Assembly: GCA_964351745.1 (NCBI GenBank)
Contig: CAYGPI010000011.1
Coordinates: forward strand, 1-36,505
DNA length: 36,505 nt
Source of the DNA: CAYNJF01 sp964351745
Lineage (GTDB): Bacteria; Pseudomonadota; Gammaproteobacteria; Berkiellales; Berkiellaceae
Reading direction: 5' to 3'
Each line of letters starts with the position of its first letter. Position 1 is the first letter of the stretch. The notes beneath the pieces are model-generated. The model had not been told where the DNA came from. It saw only the letters and a program-made list of their open reading frames with translations, and made no database searches. This document shows, piece after piece, positions 1-8,340 of the stretch. Position numbers and translations under genes: made by a program.

Positions 1-1727
1 TCGTGAGTATTGCCATGATTGAAGGTTTTTGTTTAGGGGGAGGCTTAGAATTAGCACTTGGTTGCGACTATAGAGTTGCACTAGATGATAGCAAAACACG
101 ATTAGGCTTACCTGAAGTTAAGTTAGGGATTCATCCTGGCTGGGGTGGTACCGTTAGATTGCCACGTCTAGTTGGATCTATGAAAGCCATGGATCTTATT
201 TTAAGCGGCCGTATGATCAGAGCTAAAGTGGCCAAGAAGATGGGTGTGGTCGATGAAGCGGTTCCTGCTCGCTTAATTAAAGATGCCGTGATTCATTATG
301 CGTTAAATAAATCTAAGAGAGCTGAGCCGACATGGAAGCAAAATTTAAGTAATCATGCTTTTGTTAGACCAGCGCTAGCGAAGTTGTTTGATTATCAATT
401 GAAAAAGAAAATTCGCCGCTCTCATTATGCGGCTCCCTTTAAAGTAGTAAGCAATTGGAAAGCAAAGGGCATTAGCAAGCCAGAGGCTTATGATCAAGAA
501 GCGACATCGATTGGGGAGTTGCTTGTCTCAAGTACTTCTCAAAATCTTGTTAAAGTATTCTTTCATCAAGAGCGGCTTAAAGGTTTAGCCAAAGGTCCTA
601 ACTTTGAAGTGAAACATGTCCATGTCGTTGGTGCTGGTGTTATGGGCGGGGATATCGCAGGTTGGTGTGCGATAAAAGGCTTTCATGTGACGGTTCAAGA
701 TACGTCAACAGCATCCTTAGCTCAATGTCTGAAAAGGACTTATGATTTAGCCAAGAAAAGACTTAAAGAGCCTCATTTGGTGACAGCTGTGATGGACAGG
801 TTAATGCCAGATACCGAAGGGTTAGGGGTTGCAAAGGCCGATGTTATCATCGAAGCTATTTTTGAAAAGCTAGAAGCTAAGCAATCATTATTCAAAGCGC
901 TTGAGGAAGAAGCCAAACCTACGGCTATTTTAGCCACAAACACGTCAACAATACCGCTTCAAGAAATTAGCACAGCGCTTAAAAATCCTAATCGACTTGT
1001 TGGGATCCATTTCTTTAACCCTGTATCGATGATGCCGTTAGTTGAAGTTGTTCATAGCGACTCAACACTTAAAGAAGTGATTCAAAGAGCAACATCGTTT
1101 GTTGCCAAAATTGATAAATTGCCATTACCAGTTAAAAGTGCGCCAGGATTCTTAGTCAATCGTATTTTAATTCCTTATATGCTGGAAGCTGTTTTATTGC
1201 TTGAAGAAGGGATTGAAGGTCCTATCATTGATAAGATTGCTAAAGAGTTTGGTATGCCGATGGGGCCTATTGAGTTGGGTGATACTGTCGGGCTGGACGT
1301 CTGTTTAGCTGCTTGTGAGAAACTTTCAAGTCACTTTAATATTAAGACACCTGATAAGTTGAGAGAATATGTTGCCAAGGGGCATTTGGGCCGAAAATCT
1401 GGAGAAGGATTTTATGTCTGGAAGAAGGGTAAGGCAGTTAAGCCAAAAGTGAAATCATCGACCACCCCTGATGATTTAATGAATCGTTTAATCTACAGAA
1501 TGCTCAATGAAGCGATTGCCTGCCTAAGAGAAGGTATTGTCGAAAATGCTGATTTACTTGATGCGGGTTCCATTTTTGGTTTTGGTTTCCCACCTTTCAG
1601 AGGAGGTGTTCTTAATTATGCGAAAACTGAAGGGTTTGAACATATTCAAGAAGAGTTGAAAAGTCTTGAGTCTAGATATGGACAACGATTTGCGCCTGAT
1701 AAAGGCTGGCAGAGCAACGTCGCGTAG
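1..1727 (+). CDS. Multifunctional fatty-acid oxidation protein (enoyl-CoA hydratase / 3-hydroxyacyl-CoA dehydrogenase), 5' truncated
   Basis: This is the C-terminal 574 or so residues of a FadB/FadJ-type alpha subunit of beta-oxidation. It hydrates trans-2-enoyl-CoA and oxidises the 3-hydroxyacyl-CoA with NAD+. The fragment opens inside the crotonase domain: GGGLE and GLPE supply the two glutamates expected of an active hydratase. A Rossmann start (VVGAGVMGG) near fragment residue 210, NTST, and the HFFNP...LVE stretch carrying the dehydrogenase His/Glu pair follow, then the 3HCDH C-terminal domains. The reading frame is open to the window edge and a FadB family member should have roughly 80-100 more N-terminal residues, so the GTG at base 3 is not taken as the start. 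A second related gene begins 22 bases downstream and a thiolase follows, so an operon is likely. Whether it is closer to FadB or FadJ cannot be decided from the fragment. Confidence 0.93.
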   Translation, partial: VSIAMIEGFCLGGGLELALGCDYRVALDDSKTRLGLPEVKLGIHPGWGGTVRLPRLVGSMKAMDLILSGRMIRAKVAKKMGVVDEAVPARLIKDAVIHYALNKSKRAEPTWKQNLSNHAFVRPALAKLFDYQLKKKIRRSHYAAPFKVVSNWKAKGISKPEAYDQEATSIGELLVSSTSQNLVKVFFHQERLKGLAKGPNFEVKHVHVVGAGVMGGDIAGWCAIKGFHVTVQDTSTASLAQCLKRTYDLAKKRLKEPHLVTAVMDRLMPDTEGLGVAKADVIIEAIFEKLEAKQSLFKALEEEAKPTAILATNTSTIPLQEISTALKNPNRLVGIHFFNPVSMMPLVEVVHSDSTLKEVIQRATSFVAKIDKLPLPVKSAPGFLVNRILIPYMLEAVLLLEEGIEGPIIDKIAKEFGMPMGPIELGDTVGLDVCLAACEKLSSHFNIKTPDKLREYVAKGHLGRKSGEGFYVWKKGKAVKPKVKSSTTPDDLMNRLIYRMLNEAIACLREGIVENADLLDAGSIFGFGFPPFRGGVLNYAKTEGFEHIQEELKSLESRYGQRFAPDKGWQSNVA

Positions 1728-1749
1728 TTATAGTTTAAGGAAATAGCGT

Positions 1750-4119
1750 GTGTCAGAAAAATTAAGAATAAAAAAAGCTGCTGTGCTAGGTGCTGGCGTC
1801 ATGGGGGCTCAAATTGCAGCCTATATGTCTTCATGTGGTGTGAAAACATACCTGTTTGATCTACCGAGTCAAAGTAGTGATTCACGGGATATAGCAAAAG
1901 GCGCCATCAAAGCTTTATCTAAGTTAAAGCCTTCGCCTCTAGCGACCCTAGACGATGCGGCGTTGATTGAGCCTTGTAACTATGAAGATGATTTGGAATA
2001 TTTAAAGCAATGTGATTTTATCCTTGAGGCTATTTCTGAGCGCCGCTCTTACAAAGAGGAGCTTTTTAAGAAGATAGCGCCTTTTATTTCTAAAACAGCG
2101 GTTCTTGCGTCTAATACGTCCGGGATTAGCATTGAAGCACTAGCAGCTTCATTTCCAGAGGATTTAAGAGCGCGCTTTTTGGGCGTGCATTTTTTCAATC
2201 CACCAAGATACATGAAGTTGGTAGAATGTATCCCTCATCAACAAACTGATGTGCATTTAATAGCTCAACTAGAAGAGTTTTTGGTGGTGCGTCTTGGCAA
2301 AGGTGTTGTCTATGCAAAGGATACGCCAAACTTTGTAGGCAATCGTATTGGTGTCTTTGCGATGCTGTCTGTCTTGCATCATGCCCAAGCTTTTGGATTA
2401 ACACCCGATATGGTGGATACCTTGACCGGTGTTTTGATAGGTCGCCCTAAGAGCGCGACCTATCGAACTATCGATATCGTTGGTCTTGATACAATGAACC
2501 ATGTTGTTCAAACTTTGAAAGACGGTTTAAGTGAGGACCCATGGAATCACTATTTTGAATTGCCTGATTGGATTTTAGGGTTAATTCAGCGTGGATCCTT
2601 AGGCCAAAAATCAAAGATAGGTATTTATAAAAAGCAAAAGGACAAAATTGTTGTTTTTGATTCAGCTAATCAAGTCTATAGAGAAGCTGGCGCAAAACCG
2701 AGTGCAGAGGTGATTGATATTTTAAAGTTGCCGCCTAGTGAGCGTTTAATATCTCTCCAGGCATCACAACACCCTCAAGCACAGTTTTTGTGGGCATGTT
2801 TTAGAGATTTGTTTCACTATTGCGCTAATATTCTACCCGATATTGCGGAAACGACTCGTGATATCGACTTGGCGTTGCGCTGGGGCTATGGTTGGGAACA
2901 AGGTCCATTTGAACTATGGCAGTTAAGTGGGACGCAAGTGATTGCCTCTTTGATTGAAAAAGATATTCAAGCTGGCAAGACGATGAGCAAAACGCCTTTG
3001 GCGGCTTGGTTTGATAAAAATGCACAAAAAGCATTTTATCAAGACGGTCAAGCTTTTGCGCCAGAGCAAAAGAAATGGCTTTCTAGAGCCAATTTATCCT
3101 GTTACGAAAGACAGCTTAGTCCTGATAGAGTGTTAGACGAGCCTACTTTAGAAGGTCGAGTTATCTTTGAGAATGATGGTCTAACCATGTGGACCATGAA
3201 CGATAGTGAAGCGATTGTTAGCTTTAAAACCAAAAGAAATTGTATTTCCCAAGCTGTTTTAGAAGGCATGCTTGAAAGTATTGATAGAGCAGAGAAAGAC
3301 TTTAATGCTTTAGTCTTATGGCAGCGACAAGGCACTGACTTTAGTGTGGGTGCCAATTTGAAAGAAATTGTTGGTGCTATTCAAGGGCGTCAATTTGGAA
3401 AAATTGATCATATGATACAACTTTTTCATAAAGTAGCATTAAAATTAAAATACGCAAGTGTGCCAACAGTCGCTGCGATATCAGGCTTATGTTTAGGCGG
3501 AGGGACAGAGTTTGCTCTGCATACTCATCGAAGAGTTGCAAATTATGAAACGTATATGGGGCTACCAGAAGTCGGGATAGGCGTTATTCCTGGAGGAGGT
3601 GGCTGTAAAGAGCTAGCCTTGCGTGCTTTAGATCAGGCGCTTGTCGCTCACGATCTGAAGCCTTTAGAAAAAGTTTTCCAGCAAGTGGCGACAGCGCAGG
3701 TGAGCTCCAGCAGTAAAGATGCTATGGAAAAATGGTATTTAAGTGCTTCTGACAAGCATGTCGCTAATCGAAACGAAATCCTGTTTGAGGCGATTCAAGA
3801 AGCTAAGCGCATGCAGGGGCCTGCCTTTTTTAGTGCCGTAGAAAGAAAAGTTATCGTGCCAGGTAAAACTGCGATCGCTAATTTCCAAGCATTTTTAGTG
3901 AATATGCGAGAAGGGCAATTTATCTCAGATCATGATTATTTGATTGGATGTAAATTGGCGAATGTTTTTTGTGGTGGATCGGTTGATGCAGGTACTGAAG
4001 TTGATGAGCAATGGTTCTTAGATCTTGAAAAGGCTGCTTTCATGGAACTGGTTGAATCACCTTTAACCTTAGCTAGAATTGAGCATACCCTAAAAACGGG
4101 TAAGCCGCTTCGCAATTAA
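1750..4119 (+). CDS. 3-hydroxyacyl-CoA dehydrogenase / enoyl-CoA hydratase, FadN-like domain order
   Basis: A 789-residue beta-oxidation enzyme with the reverse domain order of its upstream neighbour. An NAD-binding 3-hydroxyacyl-CoA dehydrogenase domain comes first (VLGAGVMGAQ at residues 10-19, NTSG, HFFNPP with a following LVE). Two 3HCDH C-terminal regions follow (about 190-295 and 345-410), then a C-terminal crotonase domain (about 480-620). The crotonase part keeps both hydratase glutamates (GGGTE near 586, LPEVG near 605) and a glycine-rich GGGG loop. This order matches the FadN/YusL type. Translation starts at a GTG preceded by AAGG at 1737-1740. The last 150 or so residues (after 640) match nothing I recognise beyond the family's helical tail. 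It lies between the FadB/J-like gene and the thiolase with 16-22 base gaps. Function is well supported; chain-length preference is unknown. Confidence 0.92.
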   Translation: MSEKLRIKKAAVLGAGVMGAQIAAYMSSCGVKTYLFDLPSQSSDSRDIAKGAIKALSKLKPSPLATLDDAALIEPCNYEDDLEYLKQCDFILEAISERRSYKEELFKKIAPFISKTAVLASNTSGISIEALAASFPEDLRARFLGVHFFNPPRYMKLVECIPHQQTDVHLIAQLEEFLVVRLGKGVVYAKDTPNFVGNRIGVFAMLSVLHHAQAFGLTPDMVDTLTGVLIGRPKSATYRTIDIVGLDTMNHVVQTLKDGLSEDPWNHYFELPDWILGLIQRGSLGQKSKIGIYKKQKDKIVVFDSANQVYREAGAKPSAEVIDILKLPPSERLISLQASQHPQAQFLWACFRDLFHYCANILPDIAETTRDIDLALRWGYGWEQGPFELWQLSGTQVIASLIEKDIQAGKTMSKTPLAAWFDKNAQKAFYQDGQAFAPEQKKWLSRANLSCYERQLSPDRVLDEPTLEGRVIFENDGLTMWTMNDSEAIVSFKTKRNCISQAVLEGMLESIDRAEKDFNALVLWQRQGTDFSVGANLKEIVGAIQGRQFGKIDHMIQLFHKVALKLKYASVPTVAAISGLCLGGGTEFALHTHRRVANYETYMGLPEVGIGVIPGGGGCKELALRALDQALVAHDLKPLEKVFQQVATAQVSSSSKDAMEKWYLSASDKHVANRNEILFEAIQEAKRMQGPAFFSAVERKVIVPGKTAIANFQAFLVNMREGQFISDHDYLIGCKLANVFCGGSVDAGTEVDEQWFLDLEKAAFMELVESPLTLARIEHTLKTGKPLRN

Positions 4120-4135
4120 TAGTAGGGATAAGTTT

Positions 4136-5329
4136 ATGAGTAAAGCACAAGATGCTTATATCGTGGCGGCTGTGAGAACGCCTGTAGGGAAAGCCCAAGG
4201 TGTTTTTAGCCGAGTGCGTCCAGATGATTTATTAGCCGCAACTTTACAAAATTTAATGAAGAAAGTGCCATCCATTCATCTTAGTGAAGTCGATGATGTG
4301 ATTATTGGATGTGCGATGCCAGAAGGCGCGCAAGGGATGAATGTAGCTCGTATAGCAACTTTGATGGCTGGCCTGCCAGACTCTGTGCCGGCCATAACAG
4401 TGAATCGATTTTGTTCATCTGGGTTACAGTCCATTGCACAAGCGCGAGATAGGATTGCTTTAGGTGAGGCCGATGTTGTGATTGCTGGCGGTGTAGAAAG
4501 CATGAGTGCTGTGCCCATGGGGGGCTTTAATTTTCGTGCCAATCCTGCTTGGTTCGAAACACCTGAACAATTGCCTATTTCTTATGGGATGGGTGTGACG
4601 GCAGAGAAAGTGGCTAAAAAATGGCAAATTAGCCGCCAAGATCAGGATTCTTTTGCTTTGCGCTCGCATCAACTTGCAATACAAGCGCAAGAGCAGGCCT
4701 TCTTCAAAGACGAGATTTCCCCTTTTGAAATGACTTCTCAAACCTTTAATCCAACAAGTCGCGAGATTATGTCGACTTCACGCTGGATAGAGAAAGATCA
4801 AGGGCCAAGAGCGAATTCTAGTCTTGAAGTCTTATCGAAATTGCGTCCAGTCTTTGATGCAAAAGGGAGTGTGACTGCTGGTAATACCTCGCAGATGAGT
4901 GACGGGGCTGCGGCTTTACTCTTGGTTAGCGAGAAAATATTGGCGCAGTTTGACTTGCAACCCCTTGCAAGGTTCAAAGGATTTAGTGTGGCAGGCGTTG
5001 AGCCTGAGCATATGGGCATAGGTCCAGTCAAAGCCATTCCTAAAGTATTAGAGCAAACAGGTTTAAGTTTAAATGATTTGTCGTGGATTGAGCTCAATGA
5101 GGCATTTGCTGCCCAAGCTTTAGCCGTTGTCAAAGAGTTGGATTTAAACATGGACAAGGTGAATCCCCAAGGAGGGGCAATTGCTTTGGGGCATCCATTA
5201 GGTGCTACTGGGGCCATTAGAGCCTGTACTTTGATTCATGGCATGCGCCGTTTGAACCAACAGTACGGAATGGTTACTATGTGTATTGGAACTGGCATGG
5301 GGGCAGCAGGTATCTTCGAGGTTTTATAA
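4136..5329 (+). CDS. fadA: Acetyl-CoA C-acyltransferase (3-ketoacyl-CoA thiolase)
   Basis: A 397-residue thiolase that cleaves 3-ketoacyl-CoA with CoA to release acetyl-CoA, the last step of beta-oxidation. Family landmarks are all present: the acyl-accepting cysteine in NRFCSSGLQ (C93), the NEAFAAQ motif near 320, GHPLGATGA with the catalytic histidine (H353), and the second catalytic cysteine in CIGTGMG (C383). Length is normal for FadA/FadI. The ATG follows a purine-rich GTAGGGATAAG region and begins 16 bases after the upstream dehydrogenase/hydratase stop, so the three genes probably form one transcript. The symbol is used for the general FadA role; FadI cannot be excluded. Confidence 0.93.
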   Translation: MSKAQDAYIVAAVRTPVGKAQGVFSRVRPDDLLAATLQNLMKKVPSIHLSEVDDVIIGCAMPEGAQGMNVARIATLMAGLPDSVPAITVNRFCSSGLQSIAQARDRIALGEADVVIAGGVESMSAVPMGGFNFRANPAWFETPEQLPISYGMGVTAEKVAKKWQISRQDQDSFALRSHQLAIQAQEQAFFKDEISPFEMTSQTFNPTSREIMSTSRWIEKDQGPRANSSLEVLSKLRPVFDAKGSVTAGNTSQMSDGAAALLLVSEKILAQFDLQPLARFKGFSVAGVEPEHMGIGPVKAIPKVLEQTGLSLNDLSWIELNEAFAAQALAVVKELDLNMDKVNPQGGAIALGHPLGATGAIRACTLIHGMRRLNQQYGMVTMCIGTGMGAAGIFEVL

Positions 5330-5389
5330 GGGACGCACTTTAAAGTTAACTTGTTAAATTGTTGTGATGATATTTAGTGACATTAATGA

Positions 5390-5418
5390 TTCACAATTAA
5401 GCAATTTAAATGTAAAGT
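5390..5418 (+). promoter_or_regulatory. Candidate sigma-70 promoter for the FadL-like gene
   Basis: TTCACA at 5390-5395 (one mismatch to the -35 consensus), a 17-base spacer and TAAAGT at 5413-5418 lie in the 176-base gap before the FadL-type gene. This predicts a leader of about 80 bases. The -10 match is only 4 of 6, so the call is tentative. I saw no convincing FadR- or PsrA-type operator in this gap. Confidence 0.3.
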
Positions 5419-5505
5419 AGTGTGCCAGTAGGAAGTTATTTATTTAGTCTTTATTCAAACTAACAACCTCATGCTACAAGGAATTGAGGTAAAGGGAGTC
5501 ATACC

Positions 5506-6861
5506 GTGGCAAAAATGAGGGCGCATAGCGCAAATTCATTTCGTAAATCAGTATTTGGTTTATCAACTTTGTTAATTTCAAGCTCTGTTTTTGCAGCTGG
5601 CTTTGAAATTCAAGAGCAAAACGCTGTTCATCTTGGTACTGCTTATGCTGGTACTGCTGCATGGGGCGTTGATGCAAGCTCAAATTACTATAACGCAGCA
5701 GCTTTAACGCGTATAGATCGCAACCAATTAGTTGCATCAGGTGTTTTAATCGCTGGTAGCTTTGATTTCAATGCTTCTCGAACCAATATGCCTGCGGCTG
5801 CAGCAACACCGCTGCCTGGGGCTATGGACGACGATCCAGGTGGTCTAGCAGCCGTGCCTTCGCTTCACTACGCAGCTAGGTTAACTAAAGATTTAGTCTT
5901 TGGTTTGAGTGTTACCGCTCCTTTTGGTCTCAAGACTAACTATGATGAGGCTGGCCCACTACGTTACGTCGCTACTAAATCTGAGCTACGTACCTACGAC
6001 ATTACACCAAGTATTGCGTGGAAGGCGACTGATTGGTTATCGATAGCAGCTGGTCCAGATTTCTTATATGCAGACACTGTTTTAGATGTGAAGACCAATT
6101 TTGGAGGCATTACGCCTTCTGTTGATGATGGTTTTCAGAAAAATAGAGCAGTTGATTGGGCTTTTGGTTGGCATGCTGGTGTCTTAGTTGATATTACTGA
6201 AGGCGCTCGAATCGGTGCTCATTATCGTTCAAGCTTCTCTCTAGGGGCAGAAGGGGATAGTCGTAATTTTAGCGCACCTTCAGCAGCTCTCGTTAATGGA
6301 GGCGGAGGGCTTTACAGCACTCGCAAGGTTCAGGCTAGTGTAACTTTGCCAGAAACAGCTAAGTTAAGTGGTTATTATGACATTCTTCCTTGTGTTGGTT
6401 TGATGATGGATGTTGCATGGACGAGATGGAGTCGATTCGATAATTTGACATTGACGCTTAATCCGCCGCCTCTTCCTGTAGGAGCTGACACAAACACAGT
6501 TGAAAACTTCAAGAATGTTTGGCGTGTTGCCTTTGGTGCAAATTACGTTCATAACAATCAGTGGCAATTCCGTGGTGGTTTTGCATGGGATCAATCCCCT
6601 GTTCAAGATTCACACAGAACTGCGCGTATCCCAGACTCAGACAGAATTTGGTTAGGTCTTGGTGTTGGGTATGCTCTAAATGATGCTTTGCATGTTGATG
6701 TAGGCTATGCACACTTGTTTTTTGATGAATCAAGATTGTCAGATAGGGGCCCTAATGCTGTGGCAACAGGTCGCCCAGTATTACCTTTCAATATTGTTGA
6801 AGGAGAATATTCTGGAAATGCCAACATTTTAGGTGTTCAAGTGCGTTATGATTTTGTATAA
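5506..6861 (+). CDS. fadL: FadL-family outer-membrane long-chain fatty acid transporter
   Basis: A 451-residue outer-membrane beta-barrel of the FadL/OmpP1/TodX family, importing long-chain fatty acids or other hydrophobic compounds. An N-terminal signal peptide (basic region, hydrophobic stretch LSTLLISSSVFA) probably cleaves after A30, leaving the characteristic AGFEIQEQNA start. The SSNYYNAAALTRI stretch matches the family's NPA-like hatch region. It ends in aromatic VQVRYDFV, a typical outer-membrane insertion signal. The GTG start at 5506 is chosen because GGGAG at 5494-5498 sits 7 bases upstream; the in-frame ATG at 5515 would be too far from it. It follows the beta-oxidation genes, which fits uptake plus degradation, but a 176-base gap suggests its own promoter. 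Confidence 0.92.
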   Translation: MAKMRAHSANSFRKSVFGLSTLLISSSVFAAGFEIQEQNAVHLGTAYAGTAAWGVDASSNYYNAAALTRIDRNQLVASGVLIAGSFDFNASRTNMPAAAATPLPGAMDDDPGGLAAVPSLHYAARLTKDLVFGLSVTAPFGLKTNYDEAGPLRYVATKSELRTYDITPSIAWKATDWLSIAAGPDFLYADTVLDVKTNFGGITPSVDDGFQKNRAVDWAFGWHAGVLVDITEGARIGAHYRSSFSLGAEGDSRNFSAPSAALVNGGGGLYSTRKVQASVTLPETAKLSGYYDILPCVGLMMDVAWTRWSRFDNLTLTLNPPPLPVGADTNTVENFKNVWRVAFGANYVHNNQWQFRGGFAWDQSPVQDSHRTARIPDSDRIWLGLGVGYALNDALHVDVGYAHLFFDESRLSDRGPNAVATGRPVLPFNIVEGEYSGNANILGVQVRYDFV

Positions 6862-6879
6862 TTGCTTAAGCTAGCAATT
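6860..6879 (+). repeat. Short inverted repeat overlapping the fadL stop codon
   Basis: AATTGCT at 6860-6866 and AGCAATT at 6873-6879 are perfect inverted copies around a six-base loop. The left arm includes the last two bases of the TAA stop. The downstream sequence is A/T-rich (TATATAAG) but lacks a clear T run, so it is at best a weak terminator or mRNA 3'-end hairpin. Confidence 0.4.
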
Positions 6880-6895
6880 TATATAAGTAGTAGGG

Positions 6896-6930
6896 TTTAT
6901 GCTCAGATGGCTTTGCCAGATGAGCATAAA
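6896..6930 (+). repeat. Long hairpin between fadL and tetR with internal tandem G-A mismatch
   Basis: A 10-base arm (TTTATGCTCA, 6896-6905) is repeated in inverted form at 6921-6930. Inside it, GA (6906-6907) faces GA (6919-6920), then TGGC (6908-6911) pairs with GCCA (6915-6918) around a TTT loop. As RNA this would be a 14-pair hairpin with a tandem sheared G-A step. No T run follows on either strand, so it is not a standard intrinsic terminator. It could be a 3'-end stabilising hairpin, a Rho-assisted terminator, or an operator for the neighbouring TetR protein. Confidence 0.7.
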
Positions 6931-7037
6931 AATTGTAGGGTTTGGGGTGAAAGGATGCGTTCTTAGAGATTTCTATAATAATAAAAATATCTAAGTAAAC
7001 CCAGTGTCACCTCAGTAAAGAATGGACTTAAGACGTT

Positions 7038-7667
7038 ATGCCACGTAAGACAGATAAAAGAGTAAGACTTATAGAAGCCGCTAAGGTACTCATCCACCAA
7101 CAAGGTTTTAATTTAACAACTTTGGCTGATATTGCTCAAGAAGCTGATGTTCCTCTCGGGAATGTTTATTACTATTTCAAAACCAAAGAAGCCATTGGAA
7201 TTGCAGTTATTGAAAAACGTGCTTCTGAATGGGCTGAGCGTTTAGCTTTTTGGTCTGAAAATCCTGATCCATTAGCAAGATTAACTGCAGTTGTGCAGTA
7301 TGGGCTAGAAGAGTTAGAAGTCACAGCACGTTTTGGTTGCCCAATTGGTGGATTATGCCAAGAACTAGGTAAGCAAGGCGGCGCATTATCTGATTTGGCT
7401 GCTAAATTGTTACATGACATTTTACAATGGTCTGAAGAGCAGTTCCATGCTTTAGGCTTCAGTGATAATGCTCGTGATCATTCTTTGAATCTAGTATCTA
7501 GTATTCAAGGTATGTATTTGCTTACTCATACTTTTAAAGAGCCAAAAATTGCTCAACGTCAATGTGAGCAGCTTCAAGGCTGGTTAGAAGGTTTAGTAGA
7601 GCGCAAACCAGAAGGCATGATTCCAATGTCAGCTTCTGCTCGCTCTGAAGCAGCTATGGCTGATTAA
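7038..7667 (+). CDS. TetR/AcrR family transcriptional regulator
   Basis: A 209-residue one-component repressor. Residues about 7-55 form the TetR DNA-binding domain: LIEAAKVLIHQQGF, then the helix-turn-helix in TTLADIAQEADVPLGNVYYYF (27-47). The rest is the variable ligand-binding and dimerisation domain and gives no ligand clue by eye. It lies 176 bases after the FadL-type gene on the same strand, and a TATAAT at 6974-6979 could be its -10 box, although no matching -35 is visible. Position suggests control of fatty-acid uptake/oxidation or of itself. The palindromic element at 6896-6930 is a candidate operator. A strong terminator follows. Confidence 0.88.
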   Translation: MPRKTDKRVRLIEAAKVLIHQQGFNLTTLADIAQEADVPLGNVYYYFKTKEAIGIAVIEKRASEWAERLAFWSENPDPLARLTAVVQYGLEELEVTARFGCPIGGLCQELGKQGGALSDLAAKLLHDILQWSEEQFHALGFSDNARDHSLNLVSSIQGMYLLTHTFKEPKIAQRQCEQLQGWLEGLVERKPEGMIPMSASARSEAAMAD

Positions 7668-7685
7668 TACTTAAGCTTTCAGCAT

Positions 7686-7712
7686 AAAACCCCCTTATTT
7701 AGGGGGTTTTTT
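7686..7712. terminator. Bidirectional intrinsic terminator
   Basis: AAAACCCCCT (7686-7695) and AGGGGGTTTT (7701-7710) are perfect inverted repeats around the loop TATTT. The T run continues to 7712 on the plus strand, and the A run at 7686-7689 gives a short T tail on the minus strand. It lies between the ends of the convergent tetR gene and the minus-strand secreted-protein gene and can serve both. Confidence 0.9.
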
Positions 7713-7714
7713 AT

Positions 7715-8119
7715 TTAAGCTTTTAAATTAATAGATATATGACTGATGGGGCCATTTTCCCAGCCAGTCACTTCATAGTTGCTTTCATAGTTGCCGTAAA
7801 ATACTGGTGGTTGTACTAATGAAGCTGTTGATGCATCAATGTTAACACTTGCTACTTTTTCACCAGTAGCTCTGTCTGTGAAGACAATAGGGCAATTTGT
7901 AAGCGCGTTGCCAAAATTGCAGCCCATGGTAACAATCCCGTAGCCAACAGCTTTGGTTTCGTTCGCAGATATACCATTTCCTGGAAGACCTGCAATCGAA
8001 GTACTTAAAGATAGGCTTGTGTTATTTGTGAATGTAATTTCATTGGGAACAGCAGCTGCTGAAAAAGCTACAAGTGATCCAGCAATGATGGCCAATGATC
8101 TTAGATTAAAAATTTTCAT
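7715..8119 (-). CDS. Small secreted or periplasmic protein of unknown function
   Basis: A 134-residue protein with a clear Sec signal peptide: MKIFNLR, the hydrophobic stretch SLAIIAGSLVAFSAAA, and probable cleavage after an AAA near residue 23. The mature part of about 110 residues is rich in Thr, Ser, Asn and Gly with alternating hydrophobic residues, as in a beta-sandwich. It has two cysteines (MGCNFGNALTNCP) that could form a disulfide. I do not recognise a family. The ATG is preceded by AGGAG with good spacing, and the stop abuts the bidirectional terminator, so it is probably a single-gene transcript. It is well formed as a gene; its function is unknown. Confidence 0.75.
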   Translation of the reverse strand: MKIFNLRSLAIIAGSLVAFSAAAVPNEITFTNNTSLSLSTSIAGLPGNGISANETKAVGYGIVTMGCNFGNALTNCPIVFTDRATGEKVASVNIDASTASLVQPPVFYGNYESNYEVTGWENGPISHISINLKA

Positions 8120-8340
8120 AGTGACTCCTTTAATATCTATGATATTGCGATAAGCTTATAGAGGCTTTTTTGCAATATTTTGCATCCTATGAACCTAGAG
8201 TCCTAATGTCAACATACGACACACTGTTGAAAATGATTGATTCACTAGGGAGTATAAAATTTCTTGGATAGAACATAGAAATCACCAATAGCTTTGGTTT
8301 TGATATATACTAGGTGGGCTATTTTCAAGTGGAGTTTATG

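Noticed and set aside
4798..5217. 139-codon minus-strand open frame within the thiolase gene
   Set aside because: Antisense shadow of a well-supported thiolase; no ribosome site and no recognisable protein features.
5330..5505. FadR- or PsrA-type operator upstream of the FadL gene
   Set aside because: Only short A/T-rich symmetries (for example around TTAAAG at 5340) are visible; none matches a known operator pattern.
8314..8340. Upstream GTG start extending the YkuD protein by nine residues
   Set aside because: No ribosome site precedes it, while GGAG at 8331-8334 fits ATG 8341; the extra residues do not form a signal peptide.
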